A DNA stretch of 59,036 bases from Caccoplasma_A sp045587545 (GCA_045587545.1 JAZNCN010000024.1:1-59036), one strand, 5' to 3'. Counted from the first letter of the stretch, positions 17,305 through 25,845 are shown. Made by a program: numbers and translations. Notes: a model not told the origin generated them from the sequence alone.

Positions 17305-18399
17305 TTATTCGAGTTTGTTATTGAATTTTTTAAGAGAGATGGCAAGTATGATTATTGTCATTCCTATAAGAATTACAGAGTCTTTCCATACTGCTATAAG
17401 TGGCGCTCCTTGAATCATCATTTTTCTCATGGCATCGATATACCAACGTGCAGGAATTATATTTGATACCACTTGAAAAAACAGAGGTAGGTTCTCAATG
17501 GGGAATAGTAGCCCCGATAACATCATTATAGGCATCATCATTACCATTGCCGAAATGAGTAGTGCGGCAATCTGGGTTTGTGCTATTGTTGAGACAAAGA
17601 GTCCTAATGAGAGCGATAACACCAAGTAGAGTAACGATAATGTAAATATCCCAAATACTCCTCCCGACATTGGTACTTCAAGCAGGTAACGTGCCAAAAG
17701 CAAAATCATAATAAGTACAATACACGATATTGCGAAATAGGGTATCATCTTTGCAAAGATAATTTTGATTGGGCGTGCCGGTGATGCAAGCAGAACTTCC
17801 ATTGTGCCTGTCTCTTTCTCTCGCACAATAGAGACTGAGGTCATCATTGCACATACAAGTATAAAGATAAATCCCATTATACCGGGTACAAAATTGTATG
17901 CACTCTTCATCTGTGGGTTAAAGAGCATTCTTGTCTCAAACATACTCTGTTTTGCCTCTTTGCCAAGTAGTATGTTTTGGAGATAGGCTGTAGCTGAGTT
18001 TGCAGTATTTACGTTTGAGGCGTCAACTATAACCTGTATTAGTGGGGCTGATGTTATGCCTGCTGCTACTTGTGACAGTTTTCGGTCGTAGTTCGGGGTA
18101 AAGGCTATAACGGCAGATACTTCCCCCGAACGTAGTTTCTCGTCAATCTGCTCTTGTGTTATGTATCCGCAAAAAGCGAAGTAGTCGTTGTTTGATATGG
18201 TTTCAACTGCATCATCTATGCTGTTGCTCCTATCGGGAACTACAACGGCTACGTTTATGTTGTTTACTTCGGTTGATATTGCAAAGCCGAATAGCACCAT
18301 CAGCATTACGGGAATGAGCATAACAACAAGCATTGTACGCTTGTCGCGTAGAATGTGAAGCGATTCCTTTTTTACAAATTGCCAAAAGTTGTTTTTCAT
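17305..18399 (-). CDS. ABC-2 type efflux permease (first of pair)
   Basis: A 364-residue YbhS/YbhR-like membrane protein with an N-terminal helix after FWQFVKKESLHILRDKRTM, an external domain with VVVPDRSNSIDDAVETI, and C-terminal helices. VREKETGTMEVLLASPARP is the family's cytoplasmic motif. It pairs with the downstream permease (4-nt gap) to form a heterodimeric channel driven by the two ATPases encoded just upstream. Substrate unknown. Confidence 0.88.
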   Translation of the reverse strand: MKNNFWQFVKKESLHILRDKRTMLVVMLIPVMLMVLFGFAISTEVNNINVAVVVPDRSNSIDDAVETISNNDYFAFCGYITQEQIDEKLRSGEVSAVIAFTPNYDRKLSQVAAGITSAPLIQVIVDASNVNTANSATAYLQNILLGKEAKQSMFETRMLFNPQMKSAYNFVPGIMGFIFILVCAMMTSVSIVREKETGTMEVLLASPARPIKIIFAKMIPYFAISCIVLIMILLLARYLLEVPMSGGVFGIFTLSLLYLVLSLSLGLFVSTIAQTQIAALLISAMVMMMPIMMLSGLLFPIENLPLFFQVVSNIIPARWYIDAMRKMMIQGAPLIAVWKDSVILIGMTIIILAISLKKFNNKLE

Positions 18400-18403
18400 T
18401 GCA

Positions 18404-19144
18404 TTACTCTCCTCTCTCTGCTTTGCGTGCCAATGTACGGAAAACTTCGTTCATCGATTTGGCTGAATACTCCTCTTTTAATCTCTTTGGCGTGTCAAGA
18501 GCGCATATTTTTCCGTCAACCATAATTGACACGCGCGAACAATACTCCGCTTCGTCCATATAGTGGGTGGTTACAAATATTGTTGTGCCTCGCTCGGAGG
18601 CTTTGTATATGAGTTCCCAAAATTGACGGCGGGTAATGGGATCGACTCCTCCTGTGGGCTCATCTAAAAATACGACATCGGGGTTGTGAATGGTTGCAAC
18701 AACAAATGCAAGTTTTTGCTTCCAGCCAAGAGGCAATGAACCTACAAGGGTGTTGCGCTCCGATAGGAAGTTAAGTTGGCTCAGTAACTCCTCAGAGCGT
18801 TTTTTTGTCTCCTCTTTTGATAATCCGTATATTCCTGCAAATAGGTTCATATTCTCCCATACGGTGAGGTCGTTGTATAGCGAGAACTTCTGACTCATAT
18901 AGCCTATATGGCGTTTTATCTCTTCACTCTCTCGCATAATATCGTAGCCTGCAACTGTGCCTTTGCCCGATGTGGGATAACTTAATCCGCACAACATACG
19001 CATGGCGGTTGTTTTGCCTGCTCCGTTTGCTCCTAAAAAGCCAAATATCTCTCCTTTGGCAACATCAAACGAGATATTGTCAACTGCAGTGAAAGTGCCA
19101 AAACATTTTGTAAGTTCCTGTACTGAAATAACAATATCTCTCAT
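18404..19144 (-). CDS. ABC transporter ATP-binding protein (efflux)
   Basis: A 246-residue ATPase. The Walker A GANGAGKTTAM is at about residues 38-48, the signature is GSLPLGWKQKLAFV (an LGWKQ variant of LSGGQ), the Walker B is VVFLDEPTGGVDP, and the switch His is in FVTTHYMDEAEYC. Such variants occur in YbhF-like ATPases. It overlaps the upstream ATPase gene by 4 nt (ATGA), so the two are translationally coupled. In E. coli the two halves are fused in YbhF; here they are separate genes. Confidence 0.9.
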   Translation of the reverse strand: MRDIVISVQELTKCFGTFTAVDNISFDVAKGEIFGFLGANGAGKTTAMRMLCGLSYPTSGKGTVAGYDIMRESEEIKRHIGYMSQKFSLYNDLTVWENMNLFAGIYGLSKEETKKRSEELLSQLNFLSERNTLVGSLPLGWKQKLAFVVATIHNPDVVFLDEPTGGVDPITRRQFWELIYKASERGTTIFVTTHYMDEAEYCSRVSIMVDGKICALDTPKRLKEEYSAKSMNEVFRTLARKAERGE

Positions 19145-20040
19145 TGTCTCATAAGTTTTATAAACATATCCTCAATTGTAGGCTCGGCAGGCTCTATTGT
19201 AACTCCTTCTATATAGTTGAGTTGAGATATGAATATTTCGGGATTGAAACTATTGTCTGCTACAAGATGGTGCTTCTCTCCAAATGGGTAGCATTCAATA
19301 ACTCCCTCTATCTTGCGAGCTGCATTGAGTAGGGCATACATATTGTTTGCACTTATACTATATAGATTTGAGTTGAATTCGGCTGTTATTCTTACAGGGG
19401 TATCTATCCCCAATATGCGCCCCTCGTTACATAGGGCAATTCTGTCGCATCTTAATGCTTCGTCCATATATGGAGTGGATACCAATGTTGTAATGCCACT
19501 CTCCTTGAGTTGCGAAAGCATATCCCAAAACTCGCTACGCGATACGGCATCAACTCCGGTAGTTGGTTCGTCTAAAAGGAGAATAGCGGGTTTGTGTATT
19601 AATGCACACGATAGGGCAAGTTTCTGTTTCATTCCACCTGATAGTTTGCCTGCTCTTCTGCTTTTGAAAGGCTCTATATGCTTGTATATGGGAGTTATCA
19701 GGTTGTACGACTCTTTAATATCTACCCCAAACAGTGCTGCAAAGAAGTTCAGGTTCTCTTCAACGCTAAGGTCGGGGTATAATGAGAAACGTCCGGGCAT
19801 ATATCCTATGCAAGAGCGTATTTTCTGATAATCTTTGACAATGTCATACCCATTGACTACGCCACTTCCCGAATCGGGGTTTAATAGTGTGGCAAGTAGT
19901 CGGAACAGGGTTGTTTTACCTGCTCCGTCAGGTCCTATCAATCCATATAGTTCGCCTTGTTCAACACCAAACGAAACTCCGTTTAATGCCGATACCCCAT
20001 TGTAGCTCTTTGAGAGATTATATGTTTCAATAATATTCAT
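19141..20040 (-). CDS. ABC transporter ATP-binding protein (efflux)
   Basis: An ATPase of the same family: Walker A GPDGAGKTTLFR, signature KLSGGMKQKLALS, Walker B ILLLDEPTTGVD, and TLVSTPYMDEALRC, in which the usual switch-loop His is Pro (STPY instead of TTHY). That suggests this site is catalytically weaker, as in asymmetric ABC pairs. I start at the ninth Met of the longest frame (MNIIETYNLSKSYNG, 299 aa), because that ATG sits 1 nt past the hlyD-like stop and aligns with the family. Confidence 0.88.
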   Translation of the reverse strand: MNIIETYNLSKSYNGVSALNGVSFGVEQGELYGLIGPDGAGKTTLFRLLATLLNPDSGSGVVNGYDIVKDYQKIRSCIGYMPGRFSLYPDLSVEENLNFFAALFGVDIKESYNLITPIYKHIEPFKSRRAGKLSGGMKQKLALSCALIHKPAILLLDEPTTGVDAVSRSEFWDMLSQLKESGITTLVSTPYMDEALRCDRIALCNEGRILGIDTPVRITAEFNSNLYSISANNMYALLNAARKIEGVIECYPFGEKHHLVADNSFNPEIFISQLNYIEGVTIEPAEPTIEDMFIKLMRQ

Positions 20041-20041
20041 A

Positions 20042-20929
20042 TTATAGTATAACTTCTCCTGCAAGACCTATCTTTAATCTGCCGTCGTTTTTTACAGCTA
20101 TCTTTACTGCATATACGAGGTTGGCGCGAGACTCTTTGGTTTGTATGTTCTTAGGTGTAAATTCGCACTCCGATGCAATCCAAACTATTTTACCTTCATA
20201 GTTGTATCTCTTGTCATTGCCAAAATCGGCCACTACGGTAACGCTGTCTCCTAATTTAATATCGGCGAGTTGCTCTGATGTAAAATATGCTCTTATATAT
20301 ATGTTTTCAAGGTCGGCAACTTTCATTAGGGGTTTGCCCATTGTTACAAGTTCTCCAGGCTCGGCATATTTTACTAAAACCGTACCATTGATAGGGGAGT
20401 GTATGTAGCATTTCTCTATTTGGTCTGAAATAAGTGCTATTTGTGCCTCTAATGCTGTTGCATTTTCGTTTATGGTTGCAGTATTTTTGTTTAGTGTTGA
20501 AAGTGTTGCTTCAAGTTGGCTCTCCAATATTCGTAGTTGGGCATCAATATCGTCGTACTGCTTTTGTGTTGCAGCTCCGTCGCGTAACATATTTTCAAAG
20601 CGTTTTAATTCGCTCTTCTGGTTGATTATCTGCTCTTTTAATGATGCTACTTGAGCCTTTATGTCAGGTCGCGAACTTAGCAGAGCGGTTTGTTGCGCTA
20701 TAAGTTGTTTGCGTTGCAGATATAGTTGTGTGGTGTCAATTACTCCTACTGTACAATCTTTATTAACGAAAGTTCCTTCTTCAATATCAAATTTTAGAAT
20801 TTTACCTGTTGCCTCTGCCGATACAACTATCTCGGTTGCTTCAAATGTGCCCTGTGCATCAAATTTGTTGCTATTGTTGCATGCTGTCGCAATTAGTGCT
20901 ATTGCTACGGTATATATAAACTTTTTCAT
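20042..20929 (-). CDS. HlyD-family membrane fusion lipoprotein (efflux adaptor)
   Basis: The 295-residue protein starts with a lipoprotein signal (VAIALIATAC, Cys17). The biotinyl-lipoyl halves are GTFEATEIVVSAEATGKI and IHSPINGTVLVKYAEPGELV. Between them a coiled-coil hairpin (~70-160) would contact the TolC-like partner, and a beta-barrel domain follows (RAYFTSEQLADIKLGDSV). It resembles E. coli YbhG and bridges the ABC permease pair to the outer-membrane channel. It is 8 nt downstream of the tolC-like gene. Confidence 0.9.
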   Translation of the reverse strand: MKKFIYTVAIALIATACNNSNKFDAQGTFEATEIVVSAEATGKILKFDIEEGTFVNKDCTVGVIDTTQLYLQRKQLIAQQTALLSSRPDIKAQVASLKEQIINQKSELKRFENMLRDGAATQKQYDDIDAQLRILESQLEATLSTLNKNTATINENATALEAQIALISDQIEKCYIHSPINGTVLVKYAEPGELVTMGKPLMKVADLENIYIRAYFTSEQLADIKLGDSVTVVADFGNDKRYNYEGKIVWIASECEFTPKNIQTKESRANLVYAVKIAVKNDGRLKIGLAGEVIL

Positions 20930-20937
20930 ATGTTGTG

Positions 20938-22215
20938 TTATTGGTTTAATGTGTGTTTAAGTCGGTATGATGCTTGTAATAACTCAATCTCATGAGTGCT
21001 TTTGTTTTGTTGTGAGTTTGTTTCGTCGATTATCTTTTGTAGTAGGTCGGTAACATCAATAACTCCGTTTTTGAATTTTGATTCGGCTGCTATCCTTACA
21101 TTCCTACGTAGTTCAACAATGCGACTATCGTTGTTTATGGCTTTTATCAGACGTGTAATCTCTCCATCATCTTTTGTTGTCTGAATTTTGGAATTAAAGA
21201 GGAATATATCGCGCTGAACTCCTACTTGTTGTTGCGCAATATTGAGTTTCTGCAAATTGTTCTTCTTTGTATAAAAACCGTTGATGTTCCACGCCATCTT
21301 AATGCCTACCATTGCGTTAAGACTCCAATCGCCATCAACCATACTTTTAAACATATCCATGCCGGGGTAGCCATAATAGCCTTGTGCAAATGCATAAAAT
21401 TTTGGCATTAGCGAACTATTTATGGCTTTGCGTTGTGCATCAATCTTTTTCTCTTGGGCGTTAAAGAGCTCCAATTCGGGGCGTGCCGAAGTTCTGCTTC
21501 CAATAATCGGTAGTGTCGGGCGTGTAAGTTTTTCCTCTTTAAGCGAAGTGCCTATAAATATCTCTAACATTTTGCGATAGCTTGAACGTGAAGCCTCAAT
21601 TTGTCCCAAAGTCTGTTTTGCACTTAACATCTCTGCCTCTATTGCATCAACATCGGCTTGTGTTGCTGTTCCGTTATTGCAATAAGAGCGCATGCGTGCA
21701 AGATTGCTCTCCAAAACTTTAATCAAAGCTTCGGTTTGTGCAGTTCGCTCATCAAGCAGTAGAATACCAAAATATATATTCTCAATTCTTGATTTCAGTT
21801 CATATAACGATACATTCAATCGGCTCTGCTCTTCGTTGGCATCGGCTTTTGCAATGGCTTTATCGGCTTTTGACTTGCCTCCGTCCCAAATGTTTTGTGT
21901 TAAATCAATTGCAACTTTGTATTGGTCTTTTCTGATACCTGCCATATCAACTCCGTTTGCTTTTAGTATGCCACTGAGAACATCGGGGTATGTGGGTGTT
22001 GCCGATTGCCATGTGGCTTGTCCCGATAGTGCAATTTTAGGTATCCATGCACGTGTGGCATTTGATAGATTATATTGCTCGGTTTGTGAAACAAGGTCGT
22101 ATTGCCTTATCTCGGGGTAGTGCTCACGAGCCAATACCTGACACTCCTCAAGTGTTTGAGCGCTAATTGTTGCTGTGCTTAACAGTAAAATAAATATCTG
22201 GATTATTCGTCTCAT
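20938..22215 (-). CDS. TolC-family outer membrane efflux protein
   Basis: A 425-residue protein with signal peptide (IFILLLSTATISAQ) and two repeats of long alpha-helical coiled coil typical of outer membrane efflux proteins (LEECQVLAREHYPEIRQYD at the mature N-terminus). It would complete the tripartite pump with the HlyD-like adaptor and the ABC-2 complex. Its start overlaps the end of the TetR gene by 4 nt (ATGA), so the two are translationally coupled. Confidence 0.9.
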   Translation of the reverse strand: MRRIIQIFILLLSTATISAQTLEECQVLAREHYPEIRQYDLVSQTEQYNLSNATRAWIPKIALSGQATWQSATPTYPDVLSGILKANGVDMAGIRKDQYKVAIDLTQNIWDGGKSKADKAIAKADANEEQSRLNVSLYELKSRIENIYFGILLLDERTAQTEALIKVLESNLARMRSYCNNGTATQADVDAIEAEMLSAKQTLGQIEASRSSYRKMLEIFIGTSLKEEKLTRPTLPIIGSRTSARPELELFNAQEKKIDAQRKAINSSLMPKFYAFAQGYYGYPGMDMFKSMVDGDWSLNAMVGIKMAWNINGFYTKKNNLQKLNIAQQQVGVQRDIFLFNSKIQTTKDDGEITRLIKAINNDSRIVELRRNVRIAAESKFKNGVIDVTDLLQKIIDETNSQQNKSTHEIELLQASYRLKHTLNQ

Positions 22216-22841
22216 ATCTTTATTGTTTTTTTTATTCGGTGCATAATGGTTTCGATATTCTCAGCTTTGCGGTTGGCAAGGAATTCTTCTCGGTTTTCCA
22301 TTAATTTGCCCATTAAGGGTTGCATAAATGGGTATGCAACAAAGGTGAATATATTCAAAGACATAATGCTTATGAATAGCATCTTTACATTTATCTGTTC
22401 CATCTCTCCTCGTTTAGCAGCTTCGTCAATCTCCTTTTGAAGATTTTTATATATTGTATCAACTATTTTCCCTACGCGCTCGTGAAGTATTTTGTATCGC
22501 TCGGGACGAGATATTATCTCATTTATAATAAAACGTGGAAGATCAGGGTTTTGAACAATAAAATCAAAGTGAGAAGATATTCCCTCTTTTATTCGCTCAA
22601 CAATAGGAAGAGAAGGCTCTCCGAGCGCAGCCAACATTGACTTTGACATTATTTTGAATTTCTCATCAACTATACGCTCAAACAGTTGCTCTTTGGTTCT
22701 GAAATAGTAGTGGAGCATTGCGTGTGTTACGCCTGCCGCTTTTGCAATTGATGTGGTTCTTGCTCCGTCGTAACCTTTGCATAAGAACTCCTGTTCGGCA
22801 GCAATAAGAATTAGTTGCTCTTTATTCTGTTTGTCAGACAT
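22212..22841 (-). CDS. TetR-family transcriptional regulator of the efflux operon
   Basis: The 209-residue protein has an N-terminal HTH (residues ~8-55, ILIAAEQEFLCKGYDGARTT then GVTHAMLHYYFRTKEQL), the classic TetR layout, and an all-helical C-terminal ligand domain. It is the first gene of the operon and its promoter contains inverted repeats, so autoregulation with release by a ligand of the pump is likely. The gene order TetR-TolC-HlyD-ATPase-ATPase-permease-permease is like E. coli ybiH(cecR)-ybhGFSR with an added TolC gene. Confidence 0.9.
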   Translation of the reverse strand: MSDKQNKEQLILIAAEQEFLCKGYDGARTTSIAKAAGVTHAMLHYYFRTKEQLFERIVDEKFKIMSKSMLAALGEPSLPIVERIKEGISSHFDFIVQNPDLPRFIINEIISRPERYKILHERVGKIVDTIYKNLQKEIDEAAKRGEMEQINVKMLFISIMSLNIFTFVAYPFMQPLMGKLMENREEFLANRKAENIETIMHRIKKTIKI

Positions 22842-22850
22842 AATTTTATA

Positions 22851-22879
22851 TTAACATAAATGTTTAACAAAATTGTTAA
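22851..22879. promoter_or_regulatory. Candidate TetR operator (two inverted repeats)
   Basis: TTAACAA-AA-TTGTTAA (22864-22879) is a perfect 7-bp inverted repeat. It overlaps a second, imperfect one, TTAACAT-AA-ATGTTTAA (22851-22867). Both lie 10-38 nt upstream of the tetR start and just downstream of its -7 element, where bound repressor would block transcription. Confidence 0.6.
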
Positions 22880-22881
22880 TA

Positions 22882-22912
22882 CAAAAATATGACAAGAATT
22901 TTAAAATGCAAA
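22882..22912 (-). promoter_or_regulatory. Promoter of the TetR/efflux operon
   Basis: On the minus strand TTTG (22909-22912), a 19-nt spacer and TATTTTTG (22882-22889) match the Bacteroidota -33/-7 consensus. The start point would fall in or beside the inverted repeats at 22851-22879. Confidence 0.7.
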
Positions 22913-23016
22913 ACTTTTTTTCAAAAAATGTATTTGCTTTTAATTGCTTTAAAAGATGGGCCTGATTTTAATGGTTGGAGCATAAGGGGTAAGTTTTATT
23001 TGTAATGTGTTTATAC

Positions 23017-23054
23017 AAAAATAACGAAGCAGACTAATCTGCTTCGTTATTTTA
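23017..23054 (-). terminator. Terminator of efp
   Basis: AATAACGAAGCAGA-CTAA-TCTGCTTCGTTATT forms a 14- to 16-bp stem with flanking A/T runs. On the minus strand it ends in a T-rich tract 21 nt after the efp stop. Confidence 0.88.
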
Positions 23055-23074
23055 TTCTATATATTGAACTTCTA

Positions 23075-23638
23075 TTATCTTACACGCTCAACATATTCGC
23101 CTGTGCGAGTATCAACGCGGATTTTGTCGCCGGTATTAATGAACAAAGGTACGCGAACCTCTGCTCCTGTCTCAACTGTTGCAGGTTTAAGTGTGTTAGT
23201 TGCGGTATCTCCTTTGATGCCCGGTTCAGTATAAGTAACCTCCAACTCAACTTTAACAGGCATCTCAGCATAAAGGATAGTCTCAGTTGAAGCGTCTGAA
23301 ACAACCTCAACAATCATCTCCTCTTTCATAAAATCAACACCTGTGATAAGGTCTTTAGCGATGGGTAGTTGCTCGTATGTCTCTTGGTTCATAAAGATAT
23401 ACTCCTCACCCTCTTTGTATAGGAATTGGTAAGGACGACGCTCTACGCGAACATCTTCAAGTTTCTCGCCGATGTTAAAACGACGTTCCAAAACGTAGCC
23501 GTTTACAACATCTTTAAGTTTTGTACGCATAAAAGTGTTTCCTTTACCTGGTTTTACATGTAAAAATTCAATACAGAAATAGAGCTTTCCGTCCATACGG
23601 ATACAAGTTCCGTTTTTAATGTCTTGAGCGTTAATCAT
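23075..23638 (-). CDS. efp: Translation elongation factor P
   Basis: EF-P binds stalled ribosomes between the P and E sites and promotes peptide bonds at polyproline stretches. The protein (187 aa) has the three OB-like domains in order. The loop that reaches the peptidyl-transferase centre is VKPGKGNTFMRTK, with Lys32 at the position modified in some bacteria. The C-terminal domain ends in GDKIRVDTRTGEYVERV, the family signature. It has its own promoter and terminator and is divergent from rpmH. Confidence 0.96.
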   Translation of the reverse strand: MINAQDIKNGTCIRMDGKLYFCIEFLHVKPGKGNTFMRTKLKDVVNGYVLERRFNIGEKLEDVRVERRPYQFLYKEGEEYIFMNQETYEQLPIAKDLITGVDFMKEEMIVEVVSDASTETILYAEMPVKVELEVTYTEPGIKGDTATNTLKPATVETGAEVRVPLFINTGDKIRVDTRTGEYVERVR

Positions 23639-23675
23639 AAAATGTATGGTTATTTGTTATTGTATTTCAGAGTGC

Positions 23676-23706
23676 AAAAGTAATTGAATTTAAAGAAAAA
23701 AGCAAA
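23676..23706 (-). promoter_or_regulatory. Promoter of efp
   Basis: Minus-strand TTTG (23703-23706), 19-nt spacer and TACTTTTG (23676-23683) fit the Bacteroidota promoter; the leader would be ~30 nt. Confidence 0.68.
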
Positions 23707-23732
23707 AAGATTAGTGTAAAAATGAAATATCT

Positions 23733-23764
23733 TTTGGAAATTTGAGAAAACATATCTATCTTTG
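23733..23764 (+). promoter_or_regulatory. Promoter of rpmH
   Basis: TTTG (23733-23736), a 20-nt spacer and TATCTTTG (23757-23764) give a full consensus match. It is back-to-back with the efp promoter. Confidence 0.75.
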
Positions 23765-23810
23765 CACCCTGATTTTGGAATATAATGTAAACAATTAAAA
23801 TATAAAGGCA

Positions 23811-23963
23811 ATGAAAAGAACATTCCAACCTTCAAACAGAAAAAGAAAAAACAAACACGGATTCCGTTCACGTATGGCAACTGCTAACGGTCGTAGAGTT
23901 TTAGCTGCACGTCGTGCAAAAGGTAGAGCTAAACTTACAGTATCTGACGAGTACAACGGATAA
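23811..23963 (+). CDS. rpmH: 50S ribosomal protein L34 (bL34)
   Basis: This 50-residue basic protein starts MKRTFQPSNRKRKNKHGF and contains ATANGRRVLAARRAKGR, the universal bL34 pattern, then a short acidic end SDEYNG. It is a structural protein of the large subunit. It is monocistronic, with a consensus promoter at 23733 and a hairpin terminator at 23981. In many bacteria rpmH sits beside dnaA or rnpA, which are absent here. Confidence 0.97.
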   Translation: MKRTFQPSNRKRKNKHGFRSRMATANGRRVLAARRAKGRAKLTVSDEYNG

Positions 23964-23980
23964 TAAAGTTAGTTTAACAA

Positions 23981-24018
23981 ATATAAAAGGATATGTCAAA
24001 CGGCATATCCTTTTATAT
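23981..24018 (+). terminator. Terminator of rpmH
   Basis: A perfect 15-bp stem (23981-23995 with 24004-24018, core AAAAGGATATG / CATATCCTTTT) begins 17 nt after the rpmH stop and is followed by a T-rich tract. Confidence 0.85.
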
Positions 24019-24039
24019 TTTTATATATTGGATAATTAT

Positions 24040-24047
24040 TATCTTTG
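24040..24047 (+). promoter_or_regulatory. -7 element (TATCTTTG) for the exonuclease gene
   Basis: A full -7 match 27 nt before the ATG. The -33 position holds only T-rich sequence from the rpmH terminator. Confidence 0.5.
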
Positions 24048-24074
24048 CAAAATAGGTTATTGTGATATAGTGCG

Positions 24075-24641
24075 ATGAAGATATTTTTTTACGACCTTGA
24101 GACAACAGGTACTCTGTTTTGGAAAAACGGAATTCATCAGATAAGTGGTGCGATTGTTATTGATGGAGAAGTAAGGGAGACATTTGATTTACGTGTAGCT
24201 CCAAATCCAAAAGCTATAATAGAAGATGCCGCATTGCAGGTGGCAGGTGTTACCCGTGAGCAGGTTATGGCATATCCGCCAATGGAAGAGGTATATAAAC
24301 GAGTGGTGGAGATGTTGGGTAAATACGTTGATAAGTATGACCGTACCGATAAGTTTTTCTTGGCAGGATATAATAATGCGTCGTTCGACGATAATTTTTT
24401 CAGAGCTTGGTTCCGCCAAAATGGTGATGAGTATTTTGGTAGCTGGTTCTGGGGTAACAGTCTTGACGTAATGGTACTTGCATCGCAATATTTTGCTGAA
24501 GAACGAAAAAATATGACAAACTTTAAATTGTCAACTGTTGCTCGCCAATGTGGTATTGAGGTGTGTGAAGAGTCGTTGCACGATGCTCTTTACGATATTC
24601 GCCTTACAATGGAAGTGTATAAGAGAGTTGTTAGTCGTTAG
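24075..24641 (+). CDS. DnaQ-like 3'-5' exonuclease
   Basis: A 188-residue RNase T/DnaQ-superfamily (DEDD) nuclease. ExoI is FFYDLETTGTLFW (Asp, Glu), ExoII is YNNASFDDNFFRAWF (Asp) and ExoIII is HDALYDIRLTMEVY (DEDDh-type His). It resembles a stand-alone exonuclease of DNA or RNA processing; no polymerase is nearby. The last codons (VVSR) and the TAG stop lie in a TTGTTAG-type repeat that begins at 24628, so the C-terminus may have been shaped by that element. Confidence 0.85.
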   Translation: MKIFFYDLETTGTLFWKNGIHQISGAIVIDGEVRETFDLRVAPNPKAIIEDAALQVAGVTREQVMAYPPMEEVYKRVVEMLGKYVDKYDRTDKFFLAGYNNASFDDNFFRAWFRQNGDEYFGSWFWGNSLDVMVLASQYFAEERKNMTNFKLSTVARQCGIEVCEESLHDALYDIRLTMEVYKRVVSR

Positions 24642-24677
24642 TTACCAGCTAAATCTCCCCCTTGGGGTGGTTTTTAG
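24628..24677 (+). repeat. Dispersed small repeat, copy A
   Basis: TTGTTAGTCGTTAG leads into a GC-rich core CCCCCTTGGGGTGG and TTTTTAG. The core and tail match copies at 26789 and 27120 (CCCTT-GGGT-GTTTTTAG pattern). It overlaps the 3' end of the exonuclease gene. The following 24711-24746 is built from AACAACTAAAAAC-like units. Confidence 0.6.
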
Positions 24678-24746
24678 AATATCTTGGACAACAAGAAACG
24701 AAAATTTCTCAGCTAACAACTAAAAACAAACAACAAACAACTAAAA

Positions 24747-25739
24747 ATGAAGTTTTCAATTATAGTACCGGTATATAACCGCAGGTCAGAGGTTGAGGAG
24801 TTATTGGAGAGCCTTTCAAAGCAAACCGATAAGGATTTTGAAACCATAATTGTTGAAGATGGTTCGGTTGACGCAAGTGAGGATATTGCTGAGCGTTATG
24901 CCGAGAGTGCCAATGTGCGTTACTTTATGAAAAAGAACGAGGGGCGTAGTGCCGCTCGTAACTATGGTATGGAACGTGCAGAGGGGGAGTGGCTTATATT
25001 CTTTGACTCTGATTGTGTTATTCCTCCTACTTACTTTGAGATAGTAAAACGTGAGATAGAGATGGGTGGCTTTGATTGCTTTGGGGGTCCCGATGCGGCT
25101 GCCGATAACTTTACTACTTTGCAGAAGGCAATCAGCTACTCTATGACTTCGTTTTTAACAACAGGCGGTATAAGAGGTCGCAAAAAGGGAATGGAGAAGT
25201 TCTTGCCTCGTACCTTTAATATGGGATTTACTCAAGAGGTGTATAAAAAAGTTGGTGATTTCAGAGATGTCTTTGGTGAGGATATTGATTTAAGCCTTCG
25301 CATACGCAAAGCTGGCTTTACAACCGTTCTGTTGCCCGATGCCTTTGTTTATCATAAACGCCGTAATACAATCAAGAGTTTTTGCCGTCAGATGTTGGTG
25401 TTCGGTCGCTCAAGGGTTGAGTTGCATCTGCTTCACCCCGGTTCAATGAAGTTGGTGCATCTGTTGCCAACCTTGTTTATGTTAGGTTCAATTTTCTTGA
25501 TTGTTTCAACCCTGTTTTGTAAATGGGCAATAGTTCCGTTGGCAATATACTATATGGCTTTGTTTGTTGAGGCTCTTGCAAAGACTCGTTCCGTAAAAGT
25601 TTCGTTATTGGCATTGGTTACCGCAACAATTCAGTTGTGGGGTTATGCGATAGGTTTTTTACGTGCATATATAACTGAGGTGTTGTTTAAAATACGCCTC
25701 GATAAGGAGAAAGAGATGAAACGCCTTAAATTTAAGTAG
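24747..25739 (+). CDS. Family 2 glycosyltransferase (membrane-associated)
   Basis: The 330-residue protein starts with the GT-A signature FSIIVPVYNRRSEVEELLES. The nucleotide site is EDGSVDASEDIAERY and the metal-binding DxD is FFDSDCVIP (about residue 91). GEDIDLSLRIRKAG is the acceptor-side acidic motif. Two or three hydrophobic helices near the C-terminus (~235-300) anchor it. It likely transfers a sugar in surface glycan or lipid synthesis; donor and acceptor are unknown. The 105-nt gap upstream is mostly repeat sequence and has no clear promoter, so it may be transcribed with the exonuclease gene. Confidence 0.85.
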   Translation: MKFSIIVPVYNRRSEVEELLESLSKQTDKDFETIIVEDGSVDASEDIAERYAESANVRYFMKKNEGRSAARNYGMERAEGEWLIFFDSDCVIPPTYFEIVKREIEMGGFDCFGGPDAAADNFTTLQKAISYSMTSFLTTGGIRGRKKGMEKFLPRTFNMGFTQEVYKKVGDFRDVFGEDIDLSLRIRKAGFTTVLLPDAFVYHKRRNTIKSFCRQMLVFGRSRVELHLLHPGSMKLVHLLPTLFMLGSIFLIVSTLFCKWAIVPLAIYYMALFVEALAKTRSVKVSLLALVTATIQLWGYAIGFLRAYITEVLFKIRLDKEKEMKRLKFK

Positions 25740-25787
25740 TTAAGGGGTGCGTTGTTAAATTTAAAAAGCGAATAAAAGTCAAAAAAT

Positions 25788-25818
25788 TTGGTTTGCAAGA
25801 TTTTATTGCTTATCTTCG
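25788..25818 (+). promoter_or_regulatory. Promoter of greA
   Basis: TTTG (25788-25791), 19-nt spacer and TATCTTCG (25811-25818, one base off TAnnTTTG). It implies a leader of about 95 nt that contains the hairpin at 25846. Confidence 0.6.
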
Positions 25819-25845
25819 CAAAAGAAATGAGATAAGATTATAGGA

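Noticed and set aside
17301..17345. Upstream start of the last ABC permease
   Set aside because: It would overlap the preceding permease by 41 nt; Met16 begins 4 nt after its stop and aligns with the family.
24711..24746. CAACAAACAACTAAAAAC-like units as a CRISPR or satellite
   Set aside because: Units are short and irregular with no spacers; they are better seen as arms of the dispersed small repeat.
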